A DNA stretch of 37,027 nucleotides from an uncultured Saprospiraceae bacterium (GTDB taxonomy: Bacteria; Bacteroidota; Bacteroidia; Chitinophagales; Saprospiraceae). Positions within the stretch are counted from its first letter, which is position 1, and every line of letters begins with the position of its first letter. The translations under genes and the position numbers were made by a program. The notes under the pieces are model-generated. The model saw nothing but the letters and a program-made list of their open reading frames with translations, ran no database searches and was not told where the DNA came from. Location of the stretch: positions 1 to 37,027 of the forward strand of contig CAKZVK010000058.1 in NCBI GenBank assembly GCA_937921825.1, read 5' to 3'. Positions 16,245-25,217 of the stretch are shown one piece after another.

Positions 16245-17543
16245 TTAGAGGATCATTCCTACAATAGCAGCTGTCAAAAGGCTAGCTACGGTGCCACCTA
16301 TTAAAGCTTTAAAGCCTAGTTTGGTAATGGTTTCTCTCTGAGATGGAGCGATGCCTCCTATTCCTCCGATCTGAATGCCGATAGATGCAAAATTGGCAAA
16401 GCCAAGTAAAGCATAGGTAGACAAGAGAATGGATCTCTGTGACAAGAGCCCCTCTTGAATGTATCCTTGGAGCGAGGCATAAGCTACAAATTCATTCAAG
16501 ATCGTTTTCTCCCCAAGCATCTGTCCGACTTGAAGAATCTCCTCAAGAGGTATTCCTATAAGAGCAGCAATAGGCGCAAAAAGTATCCCGAAGATGAACT
16601 GCATCGATAAGCCATCAAAAGCGCCATCGGTTATCTCAGCGATACTCCCATTGACACCAATAAAATTACCTATCCCTAGTAGCACGTCATTCAAGAGGTA
16701 TATCACGGCCATAAAAGCCAGTAACATTGCTCCTACGTTTAGCGCTAGCTTTAGTCCTTCTGTGGTTCCATTAGATAAGGCATCTAAGAAGTTGGATCCT
16801 AGTTTCTCTTTGGGCACTTCAAGGTTTGTATTTATAGAATCGTTGGTCTCAGGGAATAAGATCTTAGCCGCCACTATAGCAGCAGGTGCTGAGATAATCG
16901 AAGCCGTCAGAAGGTGCATACCGAACTTTGCCATTCCTTCTTCTGTTCCACCACCGAGCATGGCCATATAGGCACCAAATACCCCTCCTGCTATAGTAGC
17001 CATTCCTCCTGTCATAAGGGTCATAATCTCTGATCTCGACATGCGATCCAGATAGGGTTTCACTATGAGCGGTGCTTCTGTCTGTCCTATGAATATATTA
17101 GCTGCGGCAGCAAGGCTTTCAGCTCCTGTAAGCTTCATGGTTTTATTCATAATCCAGGCAAAGAAATAGACGACTTTCTGCAAGATACCCATGTAGTAAA
17201 GTAGTGAGGATAGGGCTGAAAAGAACACTATAGTAGGAAGGACAAAGAAAGCAAAGCCAAAGCTCCCTGGATACTTGAGTTCCCCTGGATTCGCTACTGC
17301 CAGATCTCCAAATAGAAAACGAGCAGACTTATCTGAACCGCTGATGACTATCACAAAGAAGTCCACAACATACTGGAATAAGGACCTGACCAAAGGGACT
17401 TTGAGCATCAGTACTGCTAGCACGAGCTGCAGCCCCATTCCCATAAGGACTAACTGCCAGTTGATCTTTTTCCTATCTACACTAAGGATGTAGCAAATGG
17501 CTAGCAATCCTATTATACCTATTAAGCCTCTTATGATGTCCAT
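16245..17543 (-). CDS. nupC: Concentrative nucleoside transporter (NupC/CNT family)
   Basis: This 432-residue inner-membrane protein imports nucleosides with Na+ or H+. The CNT fold is supported by the N-terminal helices (IIRGLIGIIGLLAICYILSV), the loop NIFIGQTEAPLIVKPYLDRM and the following GGMATIAGGVFGAYMAML. G153-Q154-T155-E156 fall at the numbers of the nucleoside-contacting residues in the Vibrio cholerae CNT structure. The C-terminal helices contain NEFVAYASLQGYIQ and GFANFASIGIQIGGIGGIAP, both typical. The gene is divergent from udk across 60 bp, so uptake and phosphorylation of nucleosides are encoded together. Ion preference cannot be read securely. Plus-strand ORFs at 16594 and 17275 are shadows. 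Confidence 0.95.
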   Translation of the reverse strand: MDIIRGLIGIIGLLAICYILSVDRKKINWQLVLMGMGLQLVLAVLMLKVPLVRSLFQYVVDFFVIVISGSDKSARFLFGDLAVANPGELKYPGSFGFAFFVLPTIVFFSALSSLLYYMGILQKVVYFFAWIMNKTMKLTGAESLAAAANIFIGQTEAPLIVKPYLDRMSRSEIMTLMTGGMATIAGGVFGAYMAMLGGGTEEGMAKFGMHLLTASIISAPAAIVAAKILFPETNDSINTNLEVPKEKLGSNFLDALSNGTTEGLKLALNVGAMLLAFMAVIYLLNDVLLGIGNFIGVNGSIAEITDGAFDGLSMQFIFGILFAPIAALIGIPLEEILQVGQMLGEKTILNEFVAYASLQGYIQEGLLSQRSILLSTYALLGFANFASIGIQIGGIGGIAPSQRETITKLGFKALIGGTVASLLTAAIVGMIL

Positions 17544-17556
17544 GGATTTATATTGA

Positions 17557-17564
17557 CAAACGTA
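17557..17564 (-). promoter_or_regulatory. -7 promoter box of nupC
   Basis: On the minus strand this is TACGTTTG, a perfect TAnnTTTG. It lies 13 bases before the nupC ATG, implying a very short 5' leader. No clear -33 TTTG is present. Confidence 0.5.
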
Positions 17565-17590
17565 AAATAGTTAAAATTTCTTTTTTGAAT

Positions 17591-17598
17591 TAGCTTTG
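17591..17598 (+). promoter_or_regulatory. -7 promoter box of udk
   Basis: TAGCTTTG at 17591-17598 is a perfect TAnnTTTG. The ATG of udk is only five bases beyond it, so transcription would start at or next to the start codon. The alternative GTG at 17598 overlaps the box and is excluded if the box is real. No -33 TTTG is evident. Confidence 0.5.
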
Positions 17599-17603
17599 TG
17601 AGC

Positions 17604-18221
17604 ATGAGTACTAAGAGCTACATCATAGGACTGGCAGGAGGCAGTGGTTCAGGTAAGACGAGTTTTATAAATGAACTCAAGCAGGCATTTGATGAAACGC
17701 AGGTCTGCTTCATCTCTTTAGATGACTACTACCTAGAAAGAGAAGACCAGTATACGGATGATGCAGGAGTCAAAAACTTTGATCTCCCAGAGGCAATAAA
17801 AGTAGATGAGCTCTTAAGCGATATCATAGCATTACAGAACGGTGACTCTATCACAAAGCAGAAGTATCTCTTTAATAATGAACTGGCCCAAAAGCAAGAC
17901 TTTACCCTTCAGCCTGCACCAGTCATGGTTGTAGAAGGCCTATACATTTATCATTATGAACAGCTAAGAGACTCCTTCGACCTGAAGCTATTCATTGATT
18001 CTAGAGATGAACTTAAGCTGATAAGACGAATCAAAAGAGATCAGGTAGAACGGAACTACCCGCTAGAGGATGTCATATATAGGTATGAGCATCACGTAAT
18101 GCCTTCCTATCGTAAACACATTGAAATCTATAAAGACAGTGCAGATATGGTGATCAATAACAGTGATCACTTTAAGAATGGTCTTGAAGTCGTCAAGACT
18201 TATATAGAATCAAAACTCTAA
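17604..18221 (+). CDS. udk: Uridine kinase
   Basis: The cytoplasmic enzyme phosphorylates uridine (and usually cytidine) in pyrimidine salvage. From ATG 17604 it has 205 residues, the usual length. The P-loop is G12-G13-S14-G15-S16-G17-K18-T19 (LAGGSGSGKTSF). SLDDYYLEREDQY is the conserved segment holding the acceptor-side Asp, followed by NFDLPEAI and VVEGLYIYHYEQLRD. IRRIKRDQVERNYPLEDVI is the lid region. It is transcribed away from nupC. The last four bases overlap the stop of a minus-strand lipoprotein gene. Confidence 0.95.
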   Translation: MSTKSYIIGLAGGSGSGKTSFINELKQAFDETQVCFISLDDYYLEREDQYTDDAGVKNFDLPEAIKVDELLSDIIALQNGDSITKQKYLFNNELAQKQDFTLQPAPVMVVEGLYIYHYEQLRDSFDLKLFIDSRDELKLIRRIKRDQVERNYPLEDVIYRYEHHVMPSYRKHIEIYKDSADMVINNSDHFKNGLEVVKTYIESKL

Positions 18222-18685
18222 GGATTAGGCGTCAATGTTGCCGTGAACGTCGCTTGGTTCTGAGCTGAAATAAAGACCTCCCAGTCTGCTTCTATGATGT
18301 TATCATTCGCTCTGAAAAGTGTCCATACATCTACATCACCATCACTCTCTGTGATCACCACTTCTCTGTCTGTTCTTCGCTCCCACGTTATTTCTTCTGT
18401 CTTTCCATAGGGTCTATCCAAGAGATTGATACCGAACTCAGCAATGCCAGTGCCATCTGGATTGAAGGTGATAAAGCCTGTAGGATTAGGATCATCATCT
18501 GTTGTTTCTACACCTCCTATAAGACCAACTGCTGATACATTTTGAAAAAACCAGGTGCTACTTGCCAATTCAAAATTGGAATCTATAGAAACTTCTCTTT
18601 GCTCCTCAAGGTTTTTGTCACAAGCGGCTAGAGCTATTACAAGTAGAGACATCGTGACCAATTTCAATAAACTATTAATTCCCAT
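18218..18685 (-). CDS. Small lipoprotein, lipocalin-like, unknown function
   Basis: The 155 residues carry a lipoprotein signal with lipobox LAAC and cysteine 22 (SLLVIALAACDKN). The body has the short beta-rich pattern seen in lipocalin-like lipoproteins of Bacteroidota: STWFFQNVS, a Gly-Phe-x-x-Phe-x-x-Asp-Gly-Thr-Gly strand (GFITFNPDGTGIAEF), then TEEITWERRTDREVVI. No specific ligand is implied. It converges with udk with a four-base overlap. An internal ATG at codon 12 would still give a functional signal. Confidence 0.7.
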   Translation of the reverse strand: MGINSLLKLVTMSLLVIALAACDKNLEEQREVSIDSNFELASSTWFFQNVSAVGLIGGVETTDDDPNPTGFITFNPDGTGIAEFGINLLDRPYGKTEEITWERRTDREVVITESDGDVDVWTLFRANDNIIEADWEVFISAQNQATFTATLTPNP

Positions 18686-18903
18686 AATTCGTTATTAGTA
18701 GTGATTTTTGACCTTAAAAACCTAAGATAAGTTAGATAGCGAAGAAATAACACTAGAGTAAGATTTATTGTTTATCCTAATGCATATCTAGCTAAAATTC
18801 ACATGAAATAAATATATTTACAGCTTATATATGTATTTATTCTAATATAAAAAGCCTTTTAAGACAATCGTTTGTGTTTATTTGATATAAATTTTACTGA
18901 AAA

Positions 18904-20010
18904 ATGACATTAAGAAATTTACTCTTATTATTAAGCTTAGCTTGTATCTGTATCAGTTGCAAGACAGAAACTGGAACGACAATAAAAGGAAGCGTAGCAG
19001 GTGCTGATAATCTTACAGCTTATCTAGACATTAAGAGTCTCAAAAATTCTATCCAATCCCTCTCTAACACAAAAGTAGACGGGAGCGGTAACTTTTCGAT
19101 TAACTTCCCTGAAGGTCTACAAGCAGGTCTATATAGATTACGTCTTGGAGCGAAAGGTATAGATCTTCTATTGAAGGGAGATGAACAAAAGGTCGTCATC
19201 ACTGGTGACCTCAATAACCTTCAGAATTTTGACTACAAAGTAGAAGGCTCAGAACTATCTACTATCTATCAGGAAAAGATAAAGGGAGTAATAAACAAAA
19301 CTATCCAACGACCAGAGATAGAAAGCTATATAAAATCAGCTTCTGACCCGCTATTAATGTCAGCTCTATCTTTCGCAACATCTCCGGCTGATCCATCTAA
19401 GTTCAGCATGTACAAGGGTTTTGCTGAGAAGATGCAGGCCAGCTACCCTACTGCAGAACTGACAAAAGAGCTAGCCACTTTTGCGACTGACATGGAAAAG
19501 CAATACAATGCTCAGCAGAGTAAATATCCAGTCAAAGTAGGAGATCCTGCACCTGAGATAGCACTAGAGGATGTCAATGGCAAAGTCAGAAAACTATCTG
19601 ATCTCAAAGGTAAGGTCGTCTTACTAGACTTCTGGGCGAGCTGGTGTGGACCTTGTAGAAGAGCGAATCCTCATGTGGTACAGATGTATGACAAGTATAA
19701 TAAAGATGGCTTTGAGGTCTTTAATGTCTCTCTAGATGGTGTCGATTCCAGAGGAAGAAAAGTCATGAAAACCAGACAGCAGCTAGATGCTCAATTGGCT
19801 AAATCAAAACAAAGATGGATAGATGCCATAAAGAAGGATAACCTTCACTGGGACAATCATGTATCAGATCTTAAAAAATGGGATTCTGCAGGAGCAGCTC
19901 TTTATGGTGTAAGAAGTATCCCTACGACCTTCCTCATAGACAGAGAAGGGAAAATAGCCGCTCTAAATCCAAGAAACAACCTAGAGCAACAGATCAAGAA
20001 ATTCATATAA
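18904..20010 (+). CDS. Thioredoxin/TlpA-like lipoprotein with N-terminal DUF4369-like domain
   Basis: A 368-residue lipoprotein (signal MTLRNLLLLLSLACICISC; anchoring cysteine at 14 or 19). Residues about 24-115 form a DUF4369-like beta-sandwich (TTIKGSVAGADNLTAYLD, VDGSGNFSINFPEG). Residues about 208-368 are a TlpA-type thioredoxin fold with active site W247-C248-G249-P250-C251 and the cis-proline loop RSIPTTFLIDREG. Such periplasmic proteins reduce or exchange disulfides. Between the DGVDS and NLHWDNHVSDLKKWDSAG segments is a basic helical stretch (GRKVMKTRQQLDAQLAKSKQ) that looks like an extra insert. Its stop directly abuts the stop of the converging methyltransferase gene. Confidence 0.9.
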   Translation: MTLRNLLLLLSLACICISCKTETGTTIKGSVAGADNLTAYLDIKSLKNSIQSLSNTKVDGSGNFSINFPEGLQAGLYRLRLGAKGIDLLLKGDEQKVVITGDLNNLQNFDYKVEGSELSTIYQEKIKGVINKTIQRPEIESYIKSASDPLLMSALSFATSPADPSKFSMYKGFAEKMQASYPTAELTKELATFATDMEKQYNAQQSKYPVKVGDPAPEIALEDVNGKVRKLSDLKGKVVLLDFWASWCGPCRRANPHVVQMYDKYNKDGFEVFNVSLDGVDSRGRKVMKTRQQLDAQLAKSKQRWIDAIKKDNLHWDNHVSDLKKWDSAGAALYGVRSIPTTFLIDREGKIAALNPRNNLEQQIKKFI

Positions 20011-20754
20011 TTAAGTCATAAGAACGTGGCATGCAATCCCGCAAGCCACCGAAGCATTTAAAGATTCTGCGCCTCCTATGGACGGAATCTTTAATTGCTC
20101 GTCTAAGGCACTTACAAGTTCAGGTCTCAAGCCCTTAGATTCGTTACCAATTAGAACCAGTCCAGGTTCTGAGCCTTTGTAGTCATTGATGTTCTTTCCA
20201 GAGAGTACTAAGCCATACTTTTTTACAGAATTAGAAAACAGTAGATCGTCCACCAGCACGATAGACTCTACTCTATTATGTGCACCCATCCCAGCTTGTA
20301 CCACCTTAGGATTATACACATCTACACAGTCGGCACTGAGGTAGACCTTATTGATGCCATACCAATCGGCTATTCTGAGCAGTGTACCCATATTACCGGG
20401 ATCCTGAATCTTATCTAGATACAAGGCCCATTCTTTAAGCAAATCAGTGTTTTCACTGTGCTTCATACTGAGAACTATTAGTACCTTATGCGCGGACTTA
20501 AGAGTAGATATTTGTTCTAGTTGCTTTTGCTTTAGCATTACAATTTTGTCCTTTGGGACGGAGGCCAGAGTTGAGCTTTTATGTTCTAAGTACCATTCTT
20601 CAGTAGAAAGGACATACTCAATCTCATAGGTAGAAGATATTATAAATTCCTTACATATTTTGGGGCCTTCAGCTATGAATTTATGGTACTTTTGTCTGAA
20701 CTTATTTGTTTGTAAAGACCTAACATATTTCTTTAATTGATTAGTAAACTCCAT
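20011..20754 (-). CDS. TrmH/SpoU family RNA 2'-O-methyltransferase
   Basis: The 247-residue protein transfers a methyl group from SAM to a ribose 2'-OH in rRNA or tRNA. An N-terminal substrate-binding part (KFRQKYHKFIAEGPKICKEF) precedes the trefoil-knot SPOUT domain. Motif 1 is LDKIQDPGNMGTLLRIADWY (114-132, with the catalytic-type Asn121/Arg127). Motif 2 is LIGNESKGL (201-209). Motif 3 is IPSIGGAESLNASVACGI (223-240). The specific RNA position is not deducible. It is divergent from tamL, an arrangement I recall from other Bacteroidota. Confidence 0.93.
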   Translation of the reverse strand: MEFTNQLKKYVRSLQTNKFRQKYHKFIAEGPKICKEFIISSTYEIEYVLSTEEWYLEHKSSTLASVPKDKIVMLKQKQLEQISTLKSAHKVLIVLSMKHSENTDLLKEWALYLDKIQDPGNMGTLLRIADWYGINKVYLSADCVDVYNPKVVQAGMGAHNRVESIVLVDDLLFSNSVKKYGLVLSGKNINDYKGSEPGLVLIGNESKGLRPELVSALDEQLKIPSIGGAESLNASVACGIACHVLMT

Positions 20755-20772
20755 CTATTCTTCTGCGTTGAA

Positions 20773-23202
20773 ATGCATTCTTTAAGTTGCCTCTTAAAGC
20801 AGAGGTCTCTATTACTTGTTCTGTTGGTGTTGGCTATGTCTTCGTGTAATATTACAAAATTCCTCGATGAAGATGAGTTACTTGTCGATCAAGTAAAAAT
20901 GAAGATAGAGTCAGAAGAAAAGTCTCTGGAAAAATCTGCACTCCGAGATGAATTAGAGAGATTCTATATCCTAAAGCCTAACCGAGATTTCAGAAGTAGA
21001 AACTATTTCAAATATAAAGACAAAGAGGATTTACCTTGGATAAGACGTTGGCTCAAAAACAAACATTCTGAAAAGCCGAGCATCCTTGACAGTGTCCTCG
21101 TTGAAAAATCTGCAGTCAGTATTGAAAATTACCTGAATAACAAAAAAGGTTTTCATCAAGCCACTGTAGATTATGAAATAAAGGAAGGCAGCAACAAGCA
21201 CAGTTCCACGATCCAATACATAGTCAATACAGGAACCAGGTACACTATAAACGAGATCCACCATATTGCTAAAGATACTTCAGTTGCAAAAGTCCTTAAG
21301 ACCATAGCCAAAAAGAGTATTCTTAAATCTGGTGACCCCATAGATGCCTTTGCCTTTGATCTAGAAAAACAACGGATCGTTACCGAGTTTCAGAAGAACG
21401 GCTATGCAGACTTCAATCTTACCAATGTAGAAATCAACGGTGACAGTACCGATCTAGTGAACAAGTGGGACATCTTCATGCTGGTGCTTCCACCATCTCA
21501 GAGCAGTGTCCATCAAAGCTTCTCTGTAGGAGACATCAACATCTACACCGATGCACATCAGTCCCAACTAGAAAACAAGCTCAATACAGAATACCTCTTT
21601 GGAAAATACTACAAGCATGAATCCAAGGACTTCATCGTCAGACCGTCTACCATAGATAGAAAAATCTATCTCTCTAAATATGATAAGTATGACTCTGAGA
21701 AATACCTCAAAACGATACGGAGTTTATTCAGTCTGGGCACCTATAGATTTGCCAAATTAACGCCTAGAGTAAATCCGAAAGATTCTACTCTCATAGACTA
21801 TGACATATATCTCACACCACATAACAATAAGTGGTCTATGAATACAGGTCTAGAGGCCTTTTATTCCAACATTAGCCTGAGCACTATCAATCCCAATCTA
21901 GTGGGTATTGCGACAAGCTTCGGACTGGAGGATAAGAATGCCTTTGGTGGATCTGAAATATTTAAGACCTCTTTAGAAGCAGGTCTAGAAGTCAACCCCG
22001 CTAATCTCGAAAGAAGTACGCTAGCCCTTGGCTTCTTTAACAATGTAGAGATACCCACCTTGACGAAACCTTTTAACATCCTAAGACCACTGAGAAGGTT
22101 TGGGTTTATAAAAGAGAACAAGTACCAACGCCTACAAGAAGATGGCAAGAGTAGAATCTCATTAGGGTTCAATTATATTGATAATATAAACCTCTACAGA
22201 GTATTTACAGTAGAGGCAGGTTATGGTTATGAGTTTGTTCTGAATTCCAGAAAGAGATTCACTTTTAATCAGATAGGTCTGAATTATACCCGATATGAGA
22301 TACCGCCAGTAGGACCTTTTAATGCTATCCTAGACAGGAATCCAGTACTGAGAAATAGTTTCCAGAATAGTTTATTTACAGGGTTCTTGTTCAATGATCT
22401 CACCTATTACTATCAGTCGCAGAGAGGAGTCGATAAATCAAATATTGCTTTAATTTCCAGACTAGAATTATCTGGACTAGAAGTATTTGCACTCAATAGC
22501 ATCTACAATCAGCTCTTCAATAAATCAGAAAACTGGACGATAGACAATATAGAATTCGAACGCTTAGCGAAACTAGAGCTAGACTTTAGATGGTATCAGA
22601 GAGCAAAACGTAGGACACAACTAGCTGCTAGAGTAAAGGCAGGAATAGCAGTCCCTCTAGACAAGAATAAACCAGTCTCTTATATCAAGCAGTTCTCTAT
22701 TGGAGGACCTAGTAGCGTCAGAGCTTGGAGACCCATGCATGTAGGACCGGGCACTTACGTTCATGATGGACCTGCATTTTTCCAGCCCGATAAAGATTCT
22801 ATCTTTTATCAGAGAGGAGATTTGATTTTGGAGGCTAATCTGGAGTATCGGTTTGACCTTATCTGGCTGATGGAAGGTGCCGTATTTATGGATGCTGGAA
22901 ATATATGGACACTGCGAGAAGACCCTCTTAGGCCAGGAGCAAAATTTGACTTAAACTTCCTTTCCAATATCGCCATTGGTTATGGCTACGGCATCAGATT
23001 TGATTTCAACTATTTTATTATACGGTTTGACCTTGGATTCAAATTACGCTACCCTTCTATAACTGATCCTACTACTAATCGCCCCTACGTAAATCAAGAT
23101 GGCGAACCTGTCGTTAAGTCTCGATGGACTGGCCCAAATTGGGGAAATTCGAAAAGTCAGAAATTTGGGAATTTCAATATTGCGGTGAACTACCCTTTCT
23201 AA
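20773..23202 (+). CDS. tamL: TamL: lipoprotein BamA/TamA-family outer-membrane protein
   Basis: An 809-residue protein from ATG 20773, which gives a lipoprotein signal with lipobox MSSC (LLVLAMSSCNITKFLDEDE). Starting at 20737 would overlap the divergent methyltransferase gene. Residues about 30-430 contain POTRA-like modules (TGTRYTINEIHHI, LEKQRIVTEFQKNGYADFNL). The rest is the BamA-type 16-strand barrel with the L6 region IGGPSSVRAWRPMHVGPGTY, where the usual VRGF/Y reads VRAW, as in Bacteroidota TamL. The lipid anchor separates TamL from classical TamA. TamL works with inner-membrane TamB in outer-membrane biogenesis; tamB is not in this window. ORFs at 21031 and 21861 on the other strand are shadows. 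Confidence 0.85.
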   Translation: MHSLSCLLKQRSLLLVLLVLAMSSCNITKFLDEDELLVDQVKMKIESEEKSLEKSALRDELERFYILKPNRDFRSRNYFKYKDKEDLPWIRRWLKNKHSEKPSILDSVLVEKSAVSIENYLNNKKGFHQATVDYEIKEGSNKHSSTIQYIVNTGTRYTINEIHHIAKDTSVAKVLKTIAKKSILKSGDPIDAFAFDLEKQRIVTEFQKNGYADFNLTNVEINGDSTDLVNKWDIFMLVLPPSQSSVHQSFSVGDINIYTDAHQSQLENKLNTEYLFGKYYKHESKDFIVRPSTIDRKIYLSKYDKYDSEKYLKTIRSLFSLGTYRFAKLTPRVNPKDSTLIDYDIYLTPHNNKWSMNTGLEAFYSNISLSTINPNLVGIATSFGLEDKNAFGGSEIFKTSLEAGLEVNPANLERSTLALGFFNNVEIPTLTKPFNILRPLRRFGFIKENKYQRLQEDGKSRISLGFNYIDNINLYRVFTVEAGYGYEFVLNSRKRFTFNQIGLNYTRYEIPPVGPFNAILDRNPVLRNSFQNSLFTGFLFNDLTYYYQSQRGVDKSNIALISRLELSGLEVFALNSIYNQLFNKSENWTIDNIEFERLAKLELDFRWYQRAKRRTQLAARVKAGIAVPLDKNKPVSYIKQFSIGGPSSVRAWRPMHVGPGTYVHDGPAFFQPDKDSIFYQRGDLILEANLEYRFDLIWLMEGAVFMDAGNIWTLREDPLRPGAKFDLNFLSNIAIGYGYGIRFDFNYFIIRFDLGFKLRYPSITDPTTNRPYVNQDGEPVVKSRWTGPNWGNSKSQKFGNFNIAVNYPF

Positions 23203-23253
23203 CCATAGGTCTACACCAATTACTGGAGTTACCTTTTATTGAGTTTGTATCAA

Positions 23254-24546
23254 CTATCTGGAGACTTTGCTTTCGACTTTTTTATCTTTCTTGTACAGCA
23301 TAAAGAGTTGAATATAGGTATATGTAGTTGGGTCTACATTGTTAGCCAACATTTTCTTAGCCTGACTATTTATTTGTTCAATTATTTTTGAGCCCTGCTC
23401 CGATAAGTCTTTATGTATTGCCTTTGCATCATACTTTCTTCCCATTGGGAATACTTCTAAGGTTTGATAAAATTCTAGATTTTCAAATTCTGGGTTGGCA
23501 GTCTCCTCAGCAACTTTGCAATCAACAATTTTGATTTCTACTCTCCTATTTGCAGATGCTTCTGTAGGTGTCTTGGCCTTAGGGAACAATAGCTGACTGT
23601 TTCCATATCCTTTGGCATACATTCTTTGTTCACTTATTCCCTTGGAGACTAGATAATTGTATACCTCTATACTTCTAGCAATGGATAAGCCAAATTTTTC
23701 TGAGTCAGGAGACAGTTGAGTACTAGAACTCACAAAGACATGGCCACCAATTTCTATACAAATGGACGTATTATCAAACATCATTTCATAGATTGATTCC
23801 AGACGTGGCTCAGAGTTATCTATAAGAATTGACTTTCCTCTAATGAACTCTAGATTGGAGTTTTCCTTTCTGTTGAGTTCCATTCTGTTGAGGCTCACAT
23901 TGATGTTCCTAGTTTTTGACTTATCTGATAGCGTAAATTTATCAAGTCTTGAAAAGTGATTCTTGGAAGAGTAATTGACTTGTATCTCTTCTCCTAATGG
24001 TAGTTCAATACTGAAGTTACCTTTCTGATCAGTTTCGAAAGACTGTTTCCCACTATTCAGATGGACAGTTATCTTGCCCCTTATTCTACTGTTGGAGTCC
24101 TTAGAAGTTATAAATCCTGTAAAAGTCGTTGATGCAATACTATTGATTACTTTAATTACAACTCTTCTATTCTGCTGCTTTATAACTTCAGAAGTTTCTT
24201 TGTCACTGATGAAATTTTCGCCGTGACTATTTACTTTAATCTGATTAGGCATAATTCCTTTCTCTCCAAAAAAGTCTGCTATCGCCTCATTTCTTTTATT
24301 TGAAAGTTTTAGATTTTCATGTTCGGAGCCTATGTTGTCCGCATATCCATTTAGACTAATTGTAGATTCTTCCGAGACTATATCAACAATCGAGTCTAAT
24401 TGAGCTAGGTGATAATGTGTTAGTGCATATAATCCTACTCCATAATCTATATTCACTTCCTTGATTATTCGATCATAACCAGACGTTTGGCAATTAATAG
24501 AAAGTGTACAAAGGATAGAAAGGATCAGAAGAGTTACTTGTCTCAA
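23254..24546 (-). CDS. Protein with two OmpA-like domains
   Basis: A 430-residue exported protein (signal MRQVTLLILSILCTLSINCQ). Residues about 25-135 form one OmpA-C-type peptidoglycan-binding domain (LNGYADNIGSEHENLKLSNK, ..NRRVVIKV). Residues about 140-220 are a CarboxypepD_reg-like spacer. Residues about 235-342 form a second OmpA-like domain (SIARSIEVYNYLVSKGI, SANRRVEIKI). In the first the expected peptidoglycan-contacting Asp (D70) is present. In the second the equivalent stretch is GGHVFVSSSTQLSPDSEK, without it. Function is probably to tether the envelope to the cell wall. It is the last gene of the five-gene minus-strand operon, 27 bp after nth. Confidence 0.85.
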   Translation of the reverse strand: MRQVTLLILSILCTLSINCQTSGYDRIIKEVNIDYGVGLYALTHYHLAQLDSIVDIVSEESTISLNGYADNIGSEHENLKLSNKRNEAIADFFGEKGIMPNQIKVNSHGENFISDKETSEVIKQQNRRVVIKVINSIASTTFTGFITSKDSNSRIRGKITVHLNSGKQSFETDQKGNFSIELPLGEEIQVNYSSKNHFSRLDKFTLSDKSKTRNINVSLNRMELNRKENSNLEFIRGKSILIDNSEPRLESIYEMMFDNTSICIEIGGHVFVSSSTQLSPDSEKFGLSIARSIEVYNYLVSKGISEQRMYAKGYGNSQLLFPKAKTPTEASANRRVEIKIVDCKVAEETANPEFENLEFYQTLEVFPMGRKYDAKAIHKDLSEQGSKIIEQINSQAKKMLANNVDPTTYTYIQLFMLYKKDKKVESKVSR

Positions 24547-24573
24547 TTTTTGTTTAGTTTAAATTCGAGATTT

Positions 24574-25212
24574 CTACTTCTTAAACAAAGTCTTCCTCCC
24601 CATATCTTTACATAACGGACAGGTATATGGATCATGTTTCTTAGCTGGACAATATTCTCTACCGAAAAAAATAATCTGCAAGTGCAGTTTATTCCAGCTC
24701 TCTTCGGGAAATAATCTTTTGAGATCTTTTTCTGTTTGCTTCACATTCCTACCTGTAGTCAAACCCCACCTCCAAGCCAATCTATGTATATGTGTATCCA
24801 CTGGAAATGCAGGTACACCGAAAGCCTGGGACATCACTACAGAGGCCGTCTTATGACCCACTGCTGGCAAAGCTTCTAATTCTGCGAAAGACTGTGGGAC
24901 CTTACCTTCATGCTTGTCTATCAGGATGTGAGATAAGCCATGAATACCTTTGGACTTCATGGGACTCAGTCCACAGGGCCTTATGATTTCTTTTATCTCC
25001 TCTACTGACATCTCTATCATGTCATAAGGATTATCAGCCTTAGCAAATAAGAATGGCGTAATCTGATTGACCTTTTTATCAGTACACTGCGCTGAGAGGA
25101 GTACCGCTATCAGTAAGGTATAAGGGTCTTTATGATCTAGAGGTACTGGCGTCTCTGGATAGAGCTCTTCCAGCAACTGCATGATTCTCTCTACCTTTTC
25201 ATTCTTAGTCAT
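24574..25212 (-). CDS. nth: Endonuclease III (DNA glycosylase/AP lyase)
   Basis: A 212-residue base-excision-repair enzyme acting on oxidised pyrimidines and abasic sites. The helix-hairpin-helix motif LEALPAVGHKTASVVMSQAF carries the catalytic lysine K121, and VDTHIHRL carries the catalytic aspartate D139. The C-terminal iron-sulphur loop is degenerate: only C188, C198 and C201 are present, with C-x9-C-x2-C spacing and no fourth cysteine, whereas E. coli Nth has C-x6-C-x2-C-x5-C. The core of the enzyme is otherwise intact. It starts five bases after the acyl-CoA reductase gene, in the rluD operon. Confidence 0.93.
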   Translation of the reverse strand: MTKNEKVERIMQLLEELYPETPVPLDHKDPYTLLIAVLLSAQCTDKKVNQITPFLFAKADNPYDMIEMSVEEIKEIIRPCGLSPMKSKGIHGLSHILIDKHEGKVPQSFAELEALPAVGHKTASVVMSQAFGVPAFPVDTHIHRLAWRWGLTTGRNVKQTEKDLKRLFPEESWNKLHLQIIFFGREYCPAKKHDPYTCPLCKDMGRKTLFKK

Positions 25213-25217
25213 GAGCG

